A stretch of 64,000 bases of DNA from Cystobacter ferrugineus (GTDB lineage: Bacteria > Myxococcota > Myxococcia > Myxococcales > Myxococcaceae), in NCBI RefSeq assembly GCF_001887355.1, contig NZ_MPIN01000023.1, positions 26,202 through 90,201 on the forward strand, in the 5' to 3' direction. Under the pieces are notes generated by a model that worked only from the letters and a program-made list of their open reading frames with translations, did not search any database and was not told where the DNA came from. Shown one piece after another: positions 56,390 through 64,000 of the stretch; positions within the stretch are counted from its first letter, which is position 1; each line of letters starts with the position of its first letter. The position numbers and the translations under genes are program-made.

Positions 56390-57271
56390 ATGAGCGAAAC
56401 CTCGAAATTCGACCGGGAGTTCCTGCGAGCCGCCCTCTCGCTCGCTGGGAAGGGTGACGTCGATCACTTCCTCTACATCAGCGACGTGCTCATCGCGCCC
56501 GAGGATCTGCGCAGGCAGCTCGCCAAGCGCAAGCTCATCTACGCCGTCACCACGCCGCGGCTCGCCCAGGAGCTGCTCGCCAACAAGCAGCGCGCGCTGG
56601 TCATCCCCGCCTACGACTACTCGCGCACCGAGCGGGTGAAGGTGGCGCTCGTGTCCGCGCTGTCCCAGGGAGCGTTCGCCGAGGGCAACCTGGTGCTGTG
56701 CATGACGGGCAAGCTCGGCCGCCCCCCGGACACGCTGATGCAGATGCGCATCGGCGGCTCGCTGGACGACCGGCTGGCCATCGAGGGAGTGAAGCTCGGG
56801 GACGAGTTCAACTCGCAGGTGGTGGACGCCCTCATCCAGCTCGCGCTGCAGATCGGCCAGGAGGGCTTCGAGGGCCACCCCATCGGCACCATCATCACCA
56901 TCGGCGACCACACGAGCGTGATGGAGAAGAGCCGGCAGATGACGATCAACCCCTTCCAGGGCATCTCCGAGGCCGAGCGCAACGTGCTGGATCCGAAGAT
57001 CCGCGAGGCCATCAAGAACTTCTCGGTGCTCGACGGCGCGTTCGTCATGCGCGAGGACGGCGTGGTGCTGGCCGCGGGGCGCTACCTGTCGGCGTCGGAC
57101 GAGGCGGTGAAGATTCCCCTCGGGCTGGGCGCGCGGCACGCCGCGGCGGCGAGCATCACCTCGACGACGAAGTGCATCGCGCTGGTGGTGAGCCAGACCT
57201 CCGGAGCGGTGCGGCTCTTCAAGAACGGCAACATCGTGCTGGAGCTGCACCAGACCGCGCGCCGCACCTGA
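56390..57271 (+). CDS. DacZ-like diadenylate cyclase (c-di-AMP synthase)
   Basis: A 293-residue soluble protein. The C-terminal DAC domain carries DGA (D215) in SVLDGAFVM and RHA (R249, H250) in LGARHAAAASIT, then ALVVSQTSGAVRLFKNGNIVLEL. The N-terminal domain (LFLYISDVLI.. onward) resembles that of archaeal DacZ, and the RHA form also fits DacZ rather than the RHR of DisA, as recalled. It would join two ATP into c-di-AMP. There is no DNA-binding domain, unlike DisA. ATG at 56390 was chosen because homology starts at MSETSKFD. The rel gene nearby may hint at shared nucleotide control. Confidence 0.75.
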   Translation: MSETSKFDREFLRAALSLAGKGDVDHFLYISDVLIAPEDLRRQLAKRKLIYAVTTPRLAQELLANKQRALVIPAYDYSRTERVKVALVSALSQGAFAEGNLVLCMTGKLGRPPDTLMQMRIGGSLDDRLAIEGVKLGDEFNSQVVDALIQLALQIGQEGFEGHPIGTIITIGDHTSVMEKSRQMTINPFQGISEAERNVLDPKIREAIKNFSVLDGAFVMREDGVVLAAGRYLSASDEAVKIPLGLGARHAAAASITSTTKCIALVVSQTSGAVRLFKNGNIVLELHQTARRT

Positions 57272-57433
57272 GTCCCGGTCTGGAGTCCACGCGGCGGGAC
57301 CCTCGCGGGGGAGCCGCGCCGCGGCGGCCACGAGAAGTACTCCCTGGCGTCGTCCGCTCCGCGCCCTACCTCATACCTCCGAACGCTTCCCTCACCTCCC
57401 TGGTAGCCTGCCCGCTACTCGGAGGATGGTTGG

Positions 57434-59203
57434 ATGAGAATCGCGAGGGATGATGCGCCGGACGAGCCGCTCGGGTTGAACCTGTTGCCCGGAGCGGAGG
57501 TGGCCGGCTTCATCATCGAGAGTCGGCTGGCGGCCGGCAGCTTCGGCGCGCTGTATCAGGCCCGGAGGGGCGGCAAACGCTTCGCCATCAAGCTGGTGCC
57601 CCGGGACGCGCGGGGCGAGCGGGAGGTGGACGCACTGCGGCGGGTGCGGGAGTTGCCCGTGGTGGGCTTCCACGGCTATGGCCTGTGGCCCGAGGAGAAG
57701 CCGCGCTTCATCGTCCTGGCCCTGGAGTTGGTGGAAGGCGTCGCGCTGGACACCTGGGCGCGGGAGTTCAACCCGAGCACGTCCGAGCTGCTCACCCAGG
57801 TGATGCTGCCGCTGGTGTCCACGCTGGGCCAGTTGCACGCCGCGGGCGTGGTGCACCGGGACGTGAAGGAGGCCAACATCGTGATGCGCCAGAAGGACAG
57901 CCATCCGGTGCTGGTGGACTTCGGCGCGGCGGGGTTCGAGGGCGCGCCGAGGCTCACCCTGCGACTGCCGCCGGGCACACCCGAGTACCGCAGCCCCGAG
58001 GTGGTGCGCTTCGCCCGCGAGTGGGAGGGAGAGCCACCGCCGGAGCGGCCCGGGGACGACTTGTGGGCGCTGGGCGTCACCCTCTACGCGCTGCTCACGC
58101 GCACCCTGCCCTTCGGCGATCGCCACGGCTCCCTGGCACAAGCCATCCTCGAGGACACGCCCGAGCCCCCCCACACGCGCAATCCGCGCGTGCCCGCGGC
58201 GGTGGGCGAGCTGTGCCTGCGCCTGCTGGCGAAGGATCCCTCGGAGCGCCCCGCCGATGCGTCCACGCTCGCGCTCGACTTGAAGGCCGCCCTCGCCGGG
58301 GCCGATGCCTCGTGGGACGAGCCCCTCTTCGACGGAGGCCGCAAGCCGCTGCCTCCGCCGGAGCCCTGTCTTCCCCTCATGCCGCAGCCCGCTTCCGAGC
58401 CGTTCCTGGCGCCCGAGCCGCGGCGGTGGCCCATGGCCCTCGCGTTGGGGGCGCTGGCGGCCCTGTTCCTCGCTCCCGCGACCCCACTTCAAGAGTCCAC
58501 CGCGCTTCCGCCTACGTCCCAGGATGTTTCTCGCCATGAAATGGCGGAGGTCCACATGACAGGAGAAGTTGTGTCCAGCGCGGGACTTCAGAAGTCACCA
58601 TCCCCCGCGCCCGTCGCCCACGCGACGAACCCCGCGGAAACACCCATGCGTCCCTCTCCGAAGAACCGTCGTCTGATTGCCACCGCAGCGGCCACTGCCG
58701 CCCTCTGCACGGCTCCCGCTTGTGTGAGCACGCCGAAGCCCGCCCCTCCGCTGCCCGCCGAACCCTGCCCCAAGGGCAGCGAGGAGACCCGTGAGCGTCT
58801 GGGCCTCGGTCCGACCGAGAGTGTCAAGGTGTGGTTGATGAGCTACGTGAACAGGAAAAACGTCAACGCAGCCATTTTCGCGAAGTCCGGTCCGGTCATC
58901 GCCGAACCCAAAATCCTTCCCAACCCACCCGGCGACATCCGCTATCCGACGCAGTACGCGATCCCCAAGCGCACGATCTTCAGGGGACAACTCTATACCC
59001 GGGAGAACCGAGTCTATGGCCGATTCACCGAGGTCACTCTCCCGGGCGAAAAACCCATGCCGATTTGCATGGAGATTGACGACGGCGGTCTGGATGAACC
59101 CGGTGTGGTGGTAGTGGCGGGAGGGACGCGCGACAACCCCAAGCTCTATCCCACCGCGTTGCTCAGGCCCATGCCTGAATTCCGTCCGATCCCCAGCCGA
59201 TGA
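57434..59203 (+). CDS. Hanks-type Ser/Thr kinase fused to a lipoprotein-like C-terminal domain
   Basis: A 589-residue protein. The kinase domain (about 22-300) has LAAGSFGALYQA, K53, HRDVKEAN (D143), DFG (162-164) and GTPEYRSPE. A membrane segment (about 332-350) follows. At residue 405 an in-frame ATG (58646) begins a stretch that by itself looks like a lipoprotein signal: MRPSPKNRRLIATAAATAAL then TAPAC. The last 160 residues (VKVWLMSYVNRKNV..FRGQLYTRENRVYGRF) form a conserved extracytoplasmic unit. The protein may be one fusion or two products from one frame. The DUF2381 gene starts 16 bp downstream, a pairing common in myxobacteria. Confidence 0.87.
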   Translation: MRIARDDAPDEPLGLNLLPGAEVAGFIIESRLAAGSFGALYQARRGGKRFAIKLVPRDARGEREVDALRRVRELPVVGFHGYGLWPEEKPRFIVLALELVEGVALDTWAREFNPSTSELLTQVMLPLVSTLGQLHAAGVVHRDVKEANIVMRQKDSHPVLVDFGAAGFEGAPRLTLRLPPGTPEYRSPEVVRFAREWEGEPPPERPGDDLWALGVTLYALLTRTLPFGDRHGSLAQAILEDTPEPPHTRNPRVPAAVGELCLRLLAKDPSERPADASTLALDLKAALAGADASWDEPLFDGGRKPLPPPEPCLPLMPQPASEPFLAPEPRRWPMALALGALAALFLAPATPLQESTALPPTSQDVSRHEMAEVHMTGEVVSSAGLQKSPSPAPVAHATNPAETPMRPSPKNRRLIATAAATAALCTAPACVSTPKPAPPLPAEPCPKGSEETRERLGLGPTESVKVWLMSYVNRKNVNAAIFAKSGPVIAEPKILPNPPGDIRYPTQYAIPKRTIFRGQLYTRENRVYGRFTEVTLPGEKPMPICMEIDDGGLDEPGVVVVAGGTRDNPKLYPTALLRPMPEFRPIPSR

Positions 59204-59219
59204 TGGGAGAGCCTGACCC

Positions 59220-60131
59220 GTGCTCGCGACCTCCCTGCCGCTCATGCTGACCCTCTCACTGACACAGAGCCCAGCCTCTCCTGGGCGCATGGACTGTGAA
59301 GAGATTCAGCGTATCGAACGAACGAGGACAGCCCTGACTCCCCACGAAATCTGCGTCAGCCCTGGAAGCATGACAGGAGTTGTCTTCGATGCGCCCGTCT
59401 CGGTGGAATTGCAAGAAGAGTTCCGGTTCGAGGAGATCTCTCGCGGCCGCACGAGCATCAGTGTCATGCCCCCCCGGGACATGGCTCCTGGCGAACGGCT
59501 TCGCTTGTCGGCTCGCTACGTGGATGGAAACCACCAGGAGGACGCCCTCACTCTGTTCCTGGTGGCGTCTCCAGACCAGTCCACCCGACAAGTCGAAGTG
59601 TTCCGCGATACGCGAACTCGCGAATCCTTCGAACGCGAATTGGCGCAGGAGCGTGCGGAAAGGCAACGCAGCCAGCAAGAGTTGGCCCGATTGCGGCTCG
59701 AACTCGAGCAACTTCGTCAGCAGTACGAGGATCCCCACCAACTGTATTGGCTGATTTTCAACCGTTCCATGACTCGAGAGGGCGTCCGTGCCCGGACTTT
59801 CAAGAAGTCACTGATTGGACTCGAGAGTAAAGAACTCCGCATCGACAGGGGGGTCAGCTATCGATCCAAGTATCGTGTAGCCATTGAACTCTGGCTGGTG
59901 CACTCGGGTTCGAGCCCGTGGAGAGACATCGTTATAGAAGCAAGGCGCACAAACGGAGAGGAATGGCCGATTGTCCATACCAAGCAGCAAGCGATGCCCG
60001 TGGTGAACGTGGCGTTCATGCTCGTCATCGAGATGGAAGCTCCAGCCGCCTGGGCATCTGAAGAATGCGACCTGCACCTACATGATGGAGCGGGGAAGAA
60101 TCTCAACATCACGGGAATCGAGTTCCCCTAG
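59220..60131 (+). CDS. DUF2381 family exported protein
   Basis: A 303-residue protein from a GTG start after GGGAGAG. A signal peptide (LPLMLTLSLTQSPA) is followed by a beta-rich domain (about 40-120: LTPHEICVSPGSMTGVVFDAPV), a coiled coil (about 130-178, rich in Glu/Arg/Gln) and a second beta domain (KKSLIGLESKELRIDRGVSYRSKYRVAIELWLVHSG). DUF2381 is a family recalled as paralogous in Myxococcus, usually beside Ser/Thr kinases. Here the kinase gene is just upstream. It may be the kinase's extracytoplasmic partner or sensor; that role is inferred only from linkage. Confidence 0.85.
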   Translation: MLATSLPLMLTLSLTQSPASPGRMDCEEIQRIERTRTALTPHEICVSPGSMTGVVFDAPVSVELQEEFRFEEISRGRTSISVMPPRDMAPGERLRLSARYVDGNHQEDALTLFLVASPDQSTRQVEVFRDTRTRESFERELAQERAERQRSQQELARLRLELEQLRQQYEDPHQLYWLIFNRSMTREGVRARTFKKSLIGLESKELRIDRGVSYRSKYRVAIELWLVHSGSSPWRDIVIEARRTNGEEWPIVHTKQQAMPVVNVAFMLVIEMEAPAAWASEECDLHLHDGAGKNLNITGIEFP

Positions 60132-60153
60132 TCCGCCCCCACCATCGAGAAAG

Positions 60154-60181
60154 GACCTCCTCGTCACCGGGCGAGGAGGTC
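60154..60181. terminator. Hairpin terminator after the DUF2381 gene
   Basis: Ten-base stem GACCTCCTCG / CGAGGAGGTC with an eight-base loop, followed by TTCTTCGTTTC, a modest T-rich tail. It lies between convergent genes. Confidence 0.75.
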
Positions 60182-60220
60182 TTCTTCGTTTCAAACGCGC
60201 GTGTTGCTGGGCTGCCGCTT

Positions 60221-60862
60221 CTATGCTCCCGACTCCTCTTTCTTCCCTAGCCTCTTGACCAAGGAGAAGGGGAAGATGGCGCGGTGATTGATGTTTCGAT
60301 AGTACACCGCCAAATAGTGCTCGCCCCCGATCTGAATGACGGTCTGCGCTGACGGCTCTGACTGACCTCCAAGCCAGGCGTCTGCCTCCTCACGGGTGTT
60401 GAATGTGGCCACCGCCGGAGGGAGGCTGGCTTTCATCATCTCCTCGAGATAAAACTCAAGAGTTGGATGCGGGAGGAAGGTGCGCCAATCGTTCTCGCGA
60501 CGATACGCCACCACATAGTATTCGCCCGAGATCAGGACATAAGCCATGGCCGGCGGCTTGGGATTGTTGGCCAGCCAGGAATTCGCGTCCTCGCGCGTCT
60601 TGAAAGCAGCAACCACCGGGGGTGGCGACTCAAACTCGAGGCTCTCCCGATAGTCCATGAATTCATATGACAGGCCATTTGCCCAGATGAATCTAAGCGC
60701 GTCGGCCGCGGCACGAAGCAACTCGTGCTCTTCTGGGGATTGGGTCTTCTCGTCGATTCGTCCGAGGAGATCCACCGCGTTATTGATCAGGTCTCCGATT
60801 ACCATGGTGTCGCCGTCAAAGTGTGGAACCCGCGCAGGGCTTGAGGGAAGGATGGAGGACAT
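60221..60862 (-). CDS. Two-repeat alpha/beta protein of unknown function
   Basis: A 213-residue protein from ATG at 60862 (194 if started at 60805, MVIGDLINNAV). The N-terminal helical part (LINNAVDLLGRIDEKTQSPEEHELLRAAADALRFI) is followed by two related units of about 60 residues: VVAAFKTREDANSWLANNPKPPAMAYVLISGEYYVVAYRREN and AVATFNTREEADAWLGGQSEPSAQTVIQIGGEHYLAVYYRNI. Each unit has a T-R-E-x-A-x-x-W-L pattern resembling SPOR-like folds. No family name is certain. It is divergent from the frameshifted gene at 61022. Confidence 0.7.
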   Translation of the reverse strand: MSSILPSSPARVPHFDGDTMVIGDLINNAVDLLGRIDEKTQSPEEHELLRAAADALRFIWANGLSYEFMDYRESLEFESPPPVVAAFKTREDANSWLANNPKPPAMAYVLISGEYYVVAYRRENDWRTFLPHPTLEFYLEEMMKASLPPAVATFNTREEADAWLGGQSEPSAQTVIQIGGEHYLAVYYRNINHRAIFPFSLVKRLGKKEESGA

Positions 60863-61021
60863 TACCACTAGGAGGACAAAACGAACGAAGGCAGCAGTCG
60901 CGGCAGCTGAGGCGTCACGAGCATTTCGCGAGCACATCGGCCACAGGCGACGGGAACGCACTGTAGGCGCCCCGGGGGGGGCCTTGCCTGGGCGATGAAA
61001 ACGGGGGTAGAAGCACGGGGC

Positions 61022-61679
61022 ATGACGTTTCAAGTAGGAATTTTCGGAATGACCTTCCGTGTGATGGGGCTCGGCGTGCTGGTCGCCACGGCGGTTCATG
61101 CCCAGGCAGTGGCGCCAGCTCCACCTCCAGCTCCGTCCATCCCAGTGCCTGTTCCCCGGTACGTCCCCGCAGGAGCGGGGGCACCCATGGTGGGCCAGCC
61201 GGGCAAGCTAATCGCGCCCATCGACCGCTCGCCGAACACGCGAGTGCTTCCTCCCACAAGGGAGCCTGGAATCTGGGCCGCGGATGAGACGAAAGCGGTC
61301 AAGAAACCTGTGCCGGCGTCCCCGCCAGACATGGACGAGCTACTGGCTGCTCGGCCGAGTCCTGGCGCTCCTGAACTGCTGAGCTGTCGTCAGCGAGTCT
61401 TGCGCGCCTCCAAAAGTTCTGGCCAGGAGGAGACTCGACGCAACGCGACTTCTCCTCCACTGTGCGAACCATGAATTGAGAGACCTTGAGGAGCAAGAGC
61501 TGTTCACGCCTGACCTTGGAGGCGCTGACCCGCTGGCGGACAGACGCCGCGAGGCTCATGCGACTTTTTATTGGCAGATGCAACGTTGCGAATCTTTTCG
61601 CAGTCTGCCGGAGATTGAAGCCCTTTTCAGCGACATCCTTTCCGCGCTTGAGAGACAATTCAAGAGGAGTGCCAGATGA
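61022..61679 (+). pseudogene. Exported Pro-rich protein gene, probably frameshifted
   Basis: The first frame (start at 61022, or 61049 after GTAGGAAT) encodes a signal peptide ending VHAQA, a Pro-rich stretch and SPPDMDELLAARPSPGAPELLSCRQRVLRASKSSGQEETRR, then stops at 61474. The other frame is open from before 61440 to 61679 and reads TRLLLHCANHELRDLEEQELFTPDLGG..AHATFYWQMQRCESFRSLPEIEALFSDIL. The two join naturally around 61440-61460, as one base lost or two gained. Related myxobacterial proteins, as recalled, are continuous across this point. Its end overlaps the next gene (ATGA). Confidence 0.6.
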
Positions 61680-61975
61680 AGACGCGAGCCAGCTCAAGGT
61701 GGTTTTTCGCGAAGATTGACGCAATTCGCGCCGAAGCGGGACATGACGCCAAGAAGCTTGAAGCGCTCTCCCAGGACCCAGCAGTGGAGCGCGAGGCACG
61801 GGACCTGTTTCCCGAGGACCCAGATCTGTTCGCACAACTCAAAACGGCCATCGAGCTGGAGCTTCCACTCGCAAGGCGAGGGATCTTCCTGGTTGACGGG
61901 CCGCCGACTGATGAGCAGGTCGCCGAGTTGAAGCGAATCAACCGAGAAGCCCTCCGGTTCCTGAAGAAGTCTTGA
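61676..61975 (+). CDS. Small acidic helical protein of unknown function
   Basis: A 99-residue protein whose ATG overlaps the TGA at 61677-61679. It is helical and charged (ARSSRWFFAKIDAIRAEAGHDAKKLEAL; REARDLFPEDPDLFAQLKTAIELEL), with no signal peptide or catalytic motif. The coupled position after an exported protein resembles an immunity or chaperone gene, but no family supports that. It converges on the pentapeptide-like gene. Confidence 0.55.
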   Translation: MKTRASSRWFFAKIDAIRAEAGHDAKKLEALSQDPAVEREARDLFPEDPDLFAQLKTAIELELPLARRGIFLVDGPPTDEQVAELKRINREALRFLKKS

Positions 61976-62042
61976 GCACCGCCTGGAGGTTCGGTCAGCG
62001 AAGTGGGCATCGCAAGAGACGTATACACGCCGCATGGTCCCG

Positions 62043-62675
62043 TCAGTAAACGATGAAGTCGAACTGCTCAATGACCGCTCTGAATGCGTCCTCGGTCGTC
62101 TCGCGGCGCTTGGCGAGGGATGGAGCGTAGAGCGTTACGGCCATCGTGCAGGGAGGATCCCTGTACTGACCCTCCACGATGATGGGGCGAAATCCCCCCG
62201 GCCACTGGACGCTGTTGAGTTCGCGGGCTCGCCTGATGGGGTCCAGGATGGTGAAGCAGGGCCACTTGGGAAAGCGAAGGGAAGCAGGATCCGAGCCCAT
62301 GATGCGGCAGCCATCCAGGCGGGCCTCGGTGAAGTCGCAGTCCTCGATGGACCCGTGCTGATACCACGGCAGGTCCATGTATTCAGGCCAGTACCCAAAG
62401 TCGCACCCCGACAGCCGCCCCTTGAAGCGGCAGCCCTTCAGGGATGCTGCCACCCAGCTCTGGTAGTTCTTCAACTCCTGCTTCACCTCGAATGTGCAGT
62501 CGATGAAATGGGGCAGCTTGAGGCTCAGGCGCCGGGCGGACACCTTCAGCACGAGGGTACAGTTCCTCATCGTCAGGCTGGGGCCGAGGATGTAGTTGGC
62601 TTTCGTATCCGTCAGCTCCAACCGCTCGTTTTCAATTTCCCGATCTTTGAAGACGATGTTCCCGAGCGAATCCAT
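62043..62675 (-). CDS. Pentapeptide-like putative immunity protein
   Basis: A 210-residue protein starting at ATG 62675, 11 bp after the toxin stop, with AAGGGG as ribosome-binding site. The middle (about 40-140) shows short spaced units ending in C-x-F or similar, such as MRNCTLVLK, FIDCTFEV, LKGCRFKG, LSGCDFG and IEDCDFTEARLDGCRI, as in right-handed beta-helix pentapeptide proteins. Following directly after a polymorphic toxin gene, it is most simply the immunity protein. No toxin target is implied by the fold. The tail is basic and helical. Confidence 0.72.
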   Translation of the reverse strand: MDSLGNIVFKDREIENERLELTDTKANYILGPSLTMRNCTLVLKVSARRLSLKLPHFIDCTFEVKQELKNYQSWVAASLKGCRFKGRLSGCDFGYWPEYMDLPWYQHGSIEDCDFTEARLDGCRIMGSDPASLRFPKWPCFTILDPIRRARELNSVQWPGGFRPIIVEGQYRDPPCTMAVTLYAPSLAKRRETTEDAFRAVIEQFDFIVY

Positions 62676-62686
62676 CCCCGCCCCTT

Positions 62687-63745
62687 TCAGAAGGTGAGCA
62701 TCCGGAAGAACTCGCCCGCCATGCGCCGACCATGCCGCGCCAGATTCGACTCCGTTCCGGAGAGTATCTCGTACTTGTAGCCTCCAGGAACTACCACGTC
62801 GACGCCCTTGCTCAAGCTGAAGTCGTAGAGGTGCTCGAACTGCGCTTTCACCTTGAGTTGAACGTAGTGCCCTCGAGCCTCTCGTTCGAGCAGTCGCGCC
62901 AGCCAGTATTTGCCCTTCTTCATGGCCTGCTCTATGGCGTCTTTTTCGTTCGGCGAGAGCCTGTGAGGTCCCCACTCGTTGGCGGCCTGGGTGACGGCCT
63001 CCTGGAGCATGTCCCCCACCTTGTCCTCGGCGGGAATGTCCGCAGCCGACTTGCCGCGGGGCACGTGCCTGCGCTGGCCGTCGCTCAACTCCACCTGCCG
63101 GTTGCCGCCCCGGTGGCGAATGACGGTTTCGGCATAGCGGCCCCCAGGAGCCTGTCCCGATCCACTGCCCGTCCCCTTTTTGAGCAGGACCACGGCCAGA
63201 GAGCCCTGCGGGGAGGTGGCTACCGTGTCCACCGCCGCCACCGCCTGGGCCAGGGCGCCCTCCGTCGCGAGCGCCTCCTCCGTCACTTCCAGGCGACCCA
63301 TGACAGCGGCGCCGCCCTGGGCCTCGAACTGCTTGTCGGCGAGGTTGAAGCGCGGAAGCGACTTCACCCGTGGCAGCACCTGCTGCCCCAGCGTGTGCCC
63401 GCCCAGTGTGGCCACGGCGAGAATCATGGCCCGGGCCGCGTCCTCTCCCAGCACCTTGCCGAACTCCTCGCCCGCCTCGCGCAACTCCTCGAAGGTGGTG
63501 GCGTGGTGCGCCGTGTCGGCCATGCGGGCCCACCCATCCATGAAGCCGTACATCGTCTGGAGGCCCAGATAGCCCATCAGGAGGAGCGTCATGCCAGCGG
63601 CCAAGGCCTTGCTCGTGGGCTCGGGCACCACCCACATCATGCAGTAGAGCGCCACCGTCCAGACTACCGTGGAGACGAGCATCCGCACGTCCAGTAGCTC
63701 GTGCACCAGGGCCTGGCGCGTCTCGTCGAGCACGTGGCTGCTCAG
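62687..63745 (-). pseudogene. SitA-like polymorphic toxin, 5' end removed by an IS element
   Basis: The frame is open from 63745 to 62687 but has no native start; a stop and then IS sequence lie just upstream, and the only start nearby is a TTG partly inside the IS. It preserves the membrane-segment region (LVSTVVWTVALYCMMWV..GMTLLLMGYLGL) and the GKVLGEDAARAMILAVATLGG block of SitA-like toxins, and a C-terminal domain with YKYEILSGTESNLARHGRRMAGEFFRMLTF that resembles a nuclease-type tip but is not identified. The lipobox and N-terminal domain, perhaps 110-140 residues, are missing. The putative immunity gene is intact downstream. Confidence 0.72.
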
Positions 63746-64000
63746 CGACAACTACACTTCCCCATCAACGACAACTACACCTCCCCATCCAGAGTGACGG
63801 CAGCCGTCGGTAGAAACCCGGTGACTTCCGAGGTTCGGATGGGCGGGTGAGGACGACGGATGCCCAGGTGAGGAAGCTGATGGAAGAGATGGCGAAGCAC
63901 GGTCGCCTCGGGCTGGCGTCGGCCCGGGCGGGGATGGACCGCAAGACGGCACGCAAGTACGTGAAGGAGGGGAAGCTCCCCTCGGAGCTCAAGCAGGAGC
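63744..64000 (+). mobile_element. IS21-family insertion sequence, left end
   Basis: The end carries two 21-base repeats (63746-63766 and 63769-63789) that differ at one base and lie 23 bp apart; multiple end repeats are typical of the IS21 family. The istA gene begins about 100 bp inside. The exact outer border and any target duplication cannot be set because the right end is outside the window. Confidence 0.75.
63847..64000 (+). CDS. istA: IS21 family transposase IstA, partial
   Basis: A GTG start at 63847 opens 51 codons to the window edge. The N-terminal helix-turn-helix reads TDAQVRKLMEEMAKHGRLG then ASARAGMDRKTARKYVKEGKLPSEL, which matches the IstA DNA-binding region that recognises the end repeats. 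The catalytic DDE core and IstB would be further right. The element reads away from the interrupted toxin gene. Confidence 0.8.
   Translation, partial: MRTTDAQVRKLMEEMAKHGRLGLASARAGMDRKTARKYVKEGKLPSELKQE

Overview
The window is a 64 kb stretch of high-GC chromosome from a delta-proteobacterial myxobacterium, most likely of the suborder Cystobacterineae (Myxococcus, Archangium, Cystobacter relatives). The lineage call rests on gene families recalled as restricted to or abundant in that group: the DUSAM, DUF2380, DUF2381, DUF3396 and DUF4388 families, Hanks-type kinases with N-terminal zinc ribbons, paired zinc-ribbon/FHA proteins, NtrC-type regulators and SitA-like polymorphic lipoprotein toxins. 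No database search was possible, so family names come from motif recognition.

Layout. 1-2000: a SitA-like lipoprotein toxin with a frameshift, translationally coupled to a DUSAM partner, next to a TetR regulator with a palindromic operator. 2.8-6.7 kb: alpha-glucan/trehalose pair (TreZ, debranching enzyme). 6.9-9.8 kb: small enzymes, an orphan DUSAM paralogue and a PfpI protein. 10-14 kb: PAS histidine kinase divergent from an RpoH-type sigma gene that carries a near-perfect sigma-54 promoter. 14-25 kb: amidase, EVE protein, amino-acid permease, an ECF sigma/anti-sigma/CpxP-like set, a histidine kinase with an abnormal N-box and a DEAD-box helicase.

25.3-32 kb: a complete polyol operon (binding protein, two permeases, ATPase, mannitol/arabinitol 2-dehydrogenase, fructokinase) ending in a strong hairpin. 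The matching xylulokinase gene lies at 36.6-38.0 kb on the other strand. Between them, 33.5-36.5 kb is an accessory islet: an orphan DUF3396 immunity-like gene, a duplicated 223-bp xylB 3' end, and a translationally coupled AAA ATPase plus DUF4276 (TOPRIM-like) pair. The two xylB 3' ends are direct repeats bracketing the ATPase/TOPRIM cassette. This is the best candidate in the window for a little-described, probably defensive, two-gene system and its mode of insertion.

38-49 kb: oxidoreductase, sigma-54 response regulator, degenerate GGDEF protein, glutaredoxin, DUF4388 protein, penicillin-binding protein, ABC exporter and a membrane-anchored protein with three DsbA domains. 49-57 kb: RidA, the Rel (p)ppGpp enzyme, two FHA proteins around a Ser/Thr kinase, a DksA-like protein and a DacZ-like diadenylate cyclase, so two nucleotide second-messenger enzymes lie close together.

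57-64 kb: a kinase fused to a lipoprotein-like tail with its DUF2381 neighbour, a two-repeat unknown protein, a frameshifted secreted protein, and a second SitA-like toxin whose 5' end has been cut off by an IS21-family element running off the window; its pentapeptide-like putative immunity gene is intact. Damaged toxin genes with retained partners recur at both ends of the window, which fits turnover of kin-discrimination loci.
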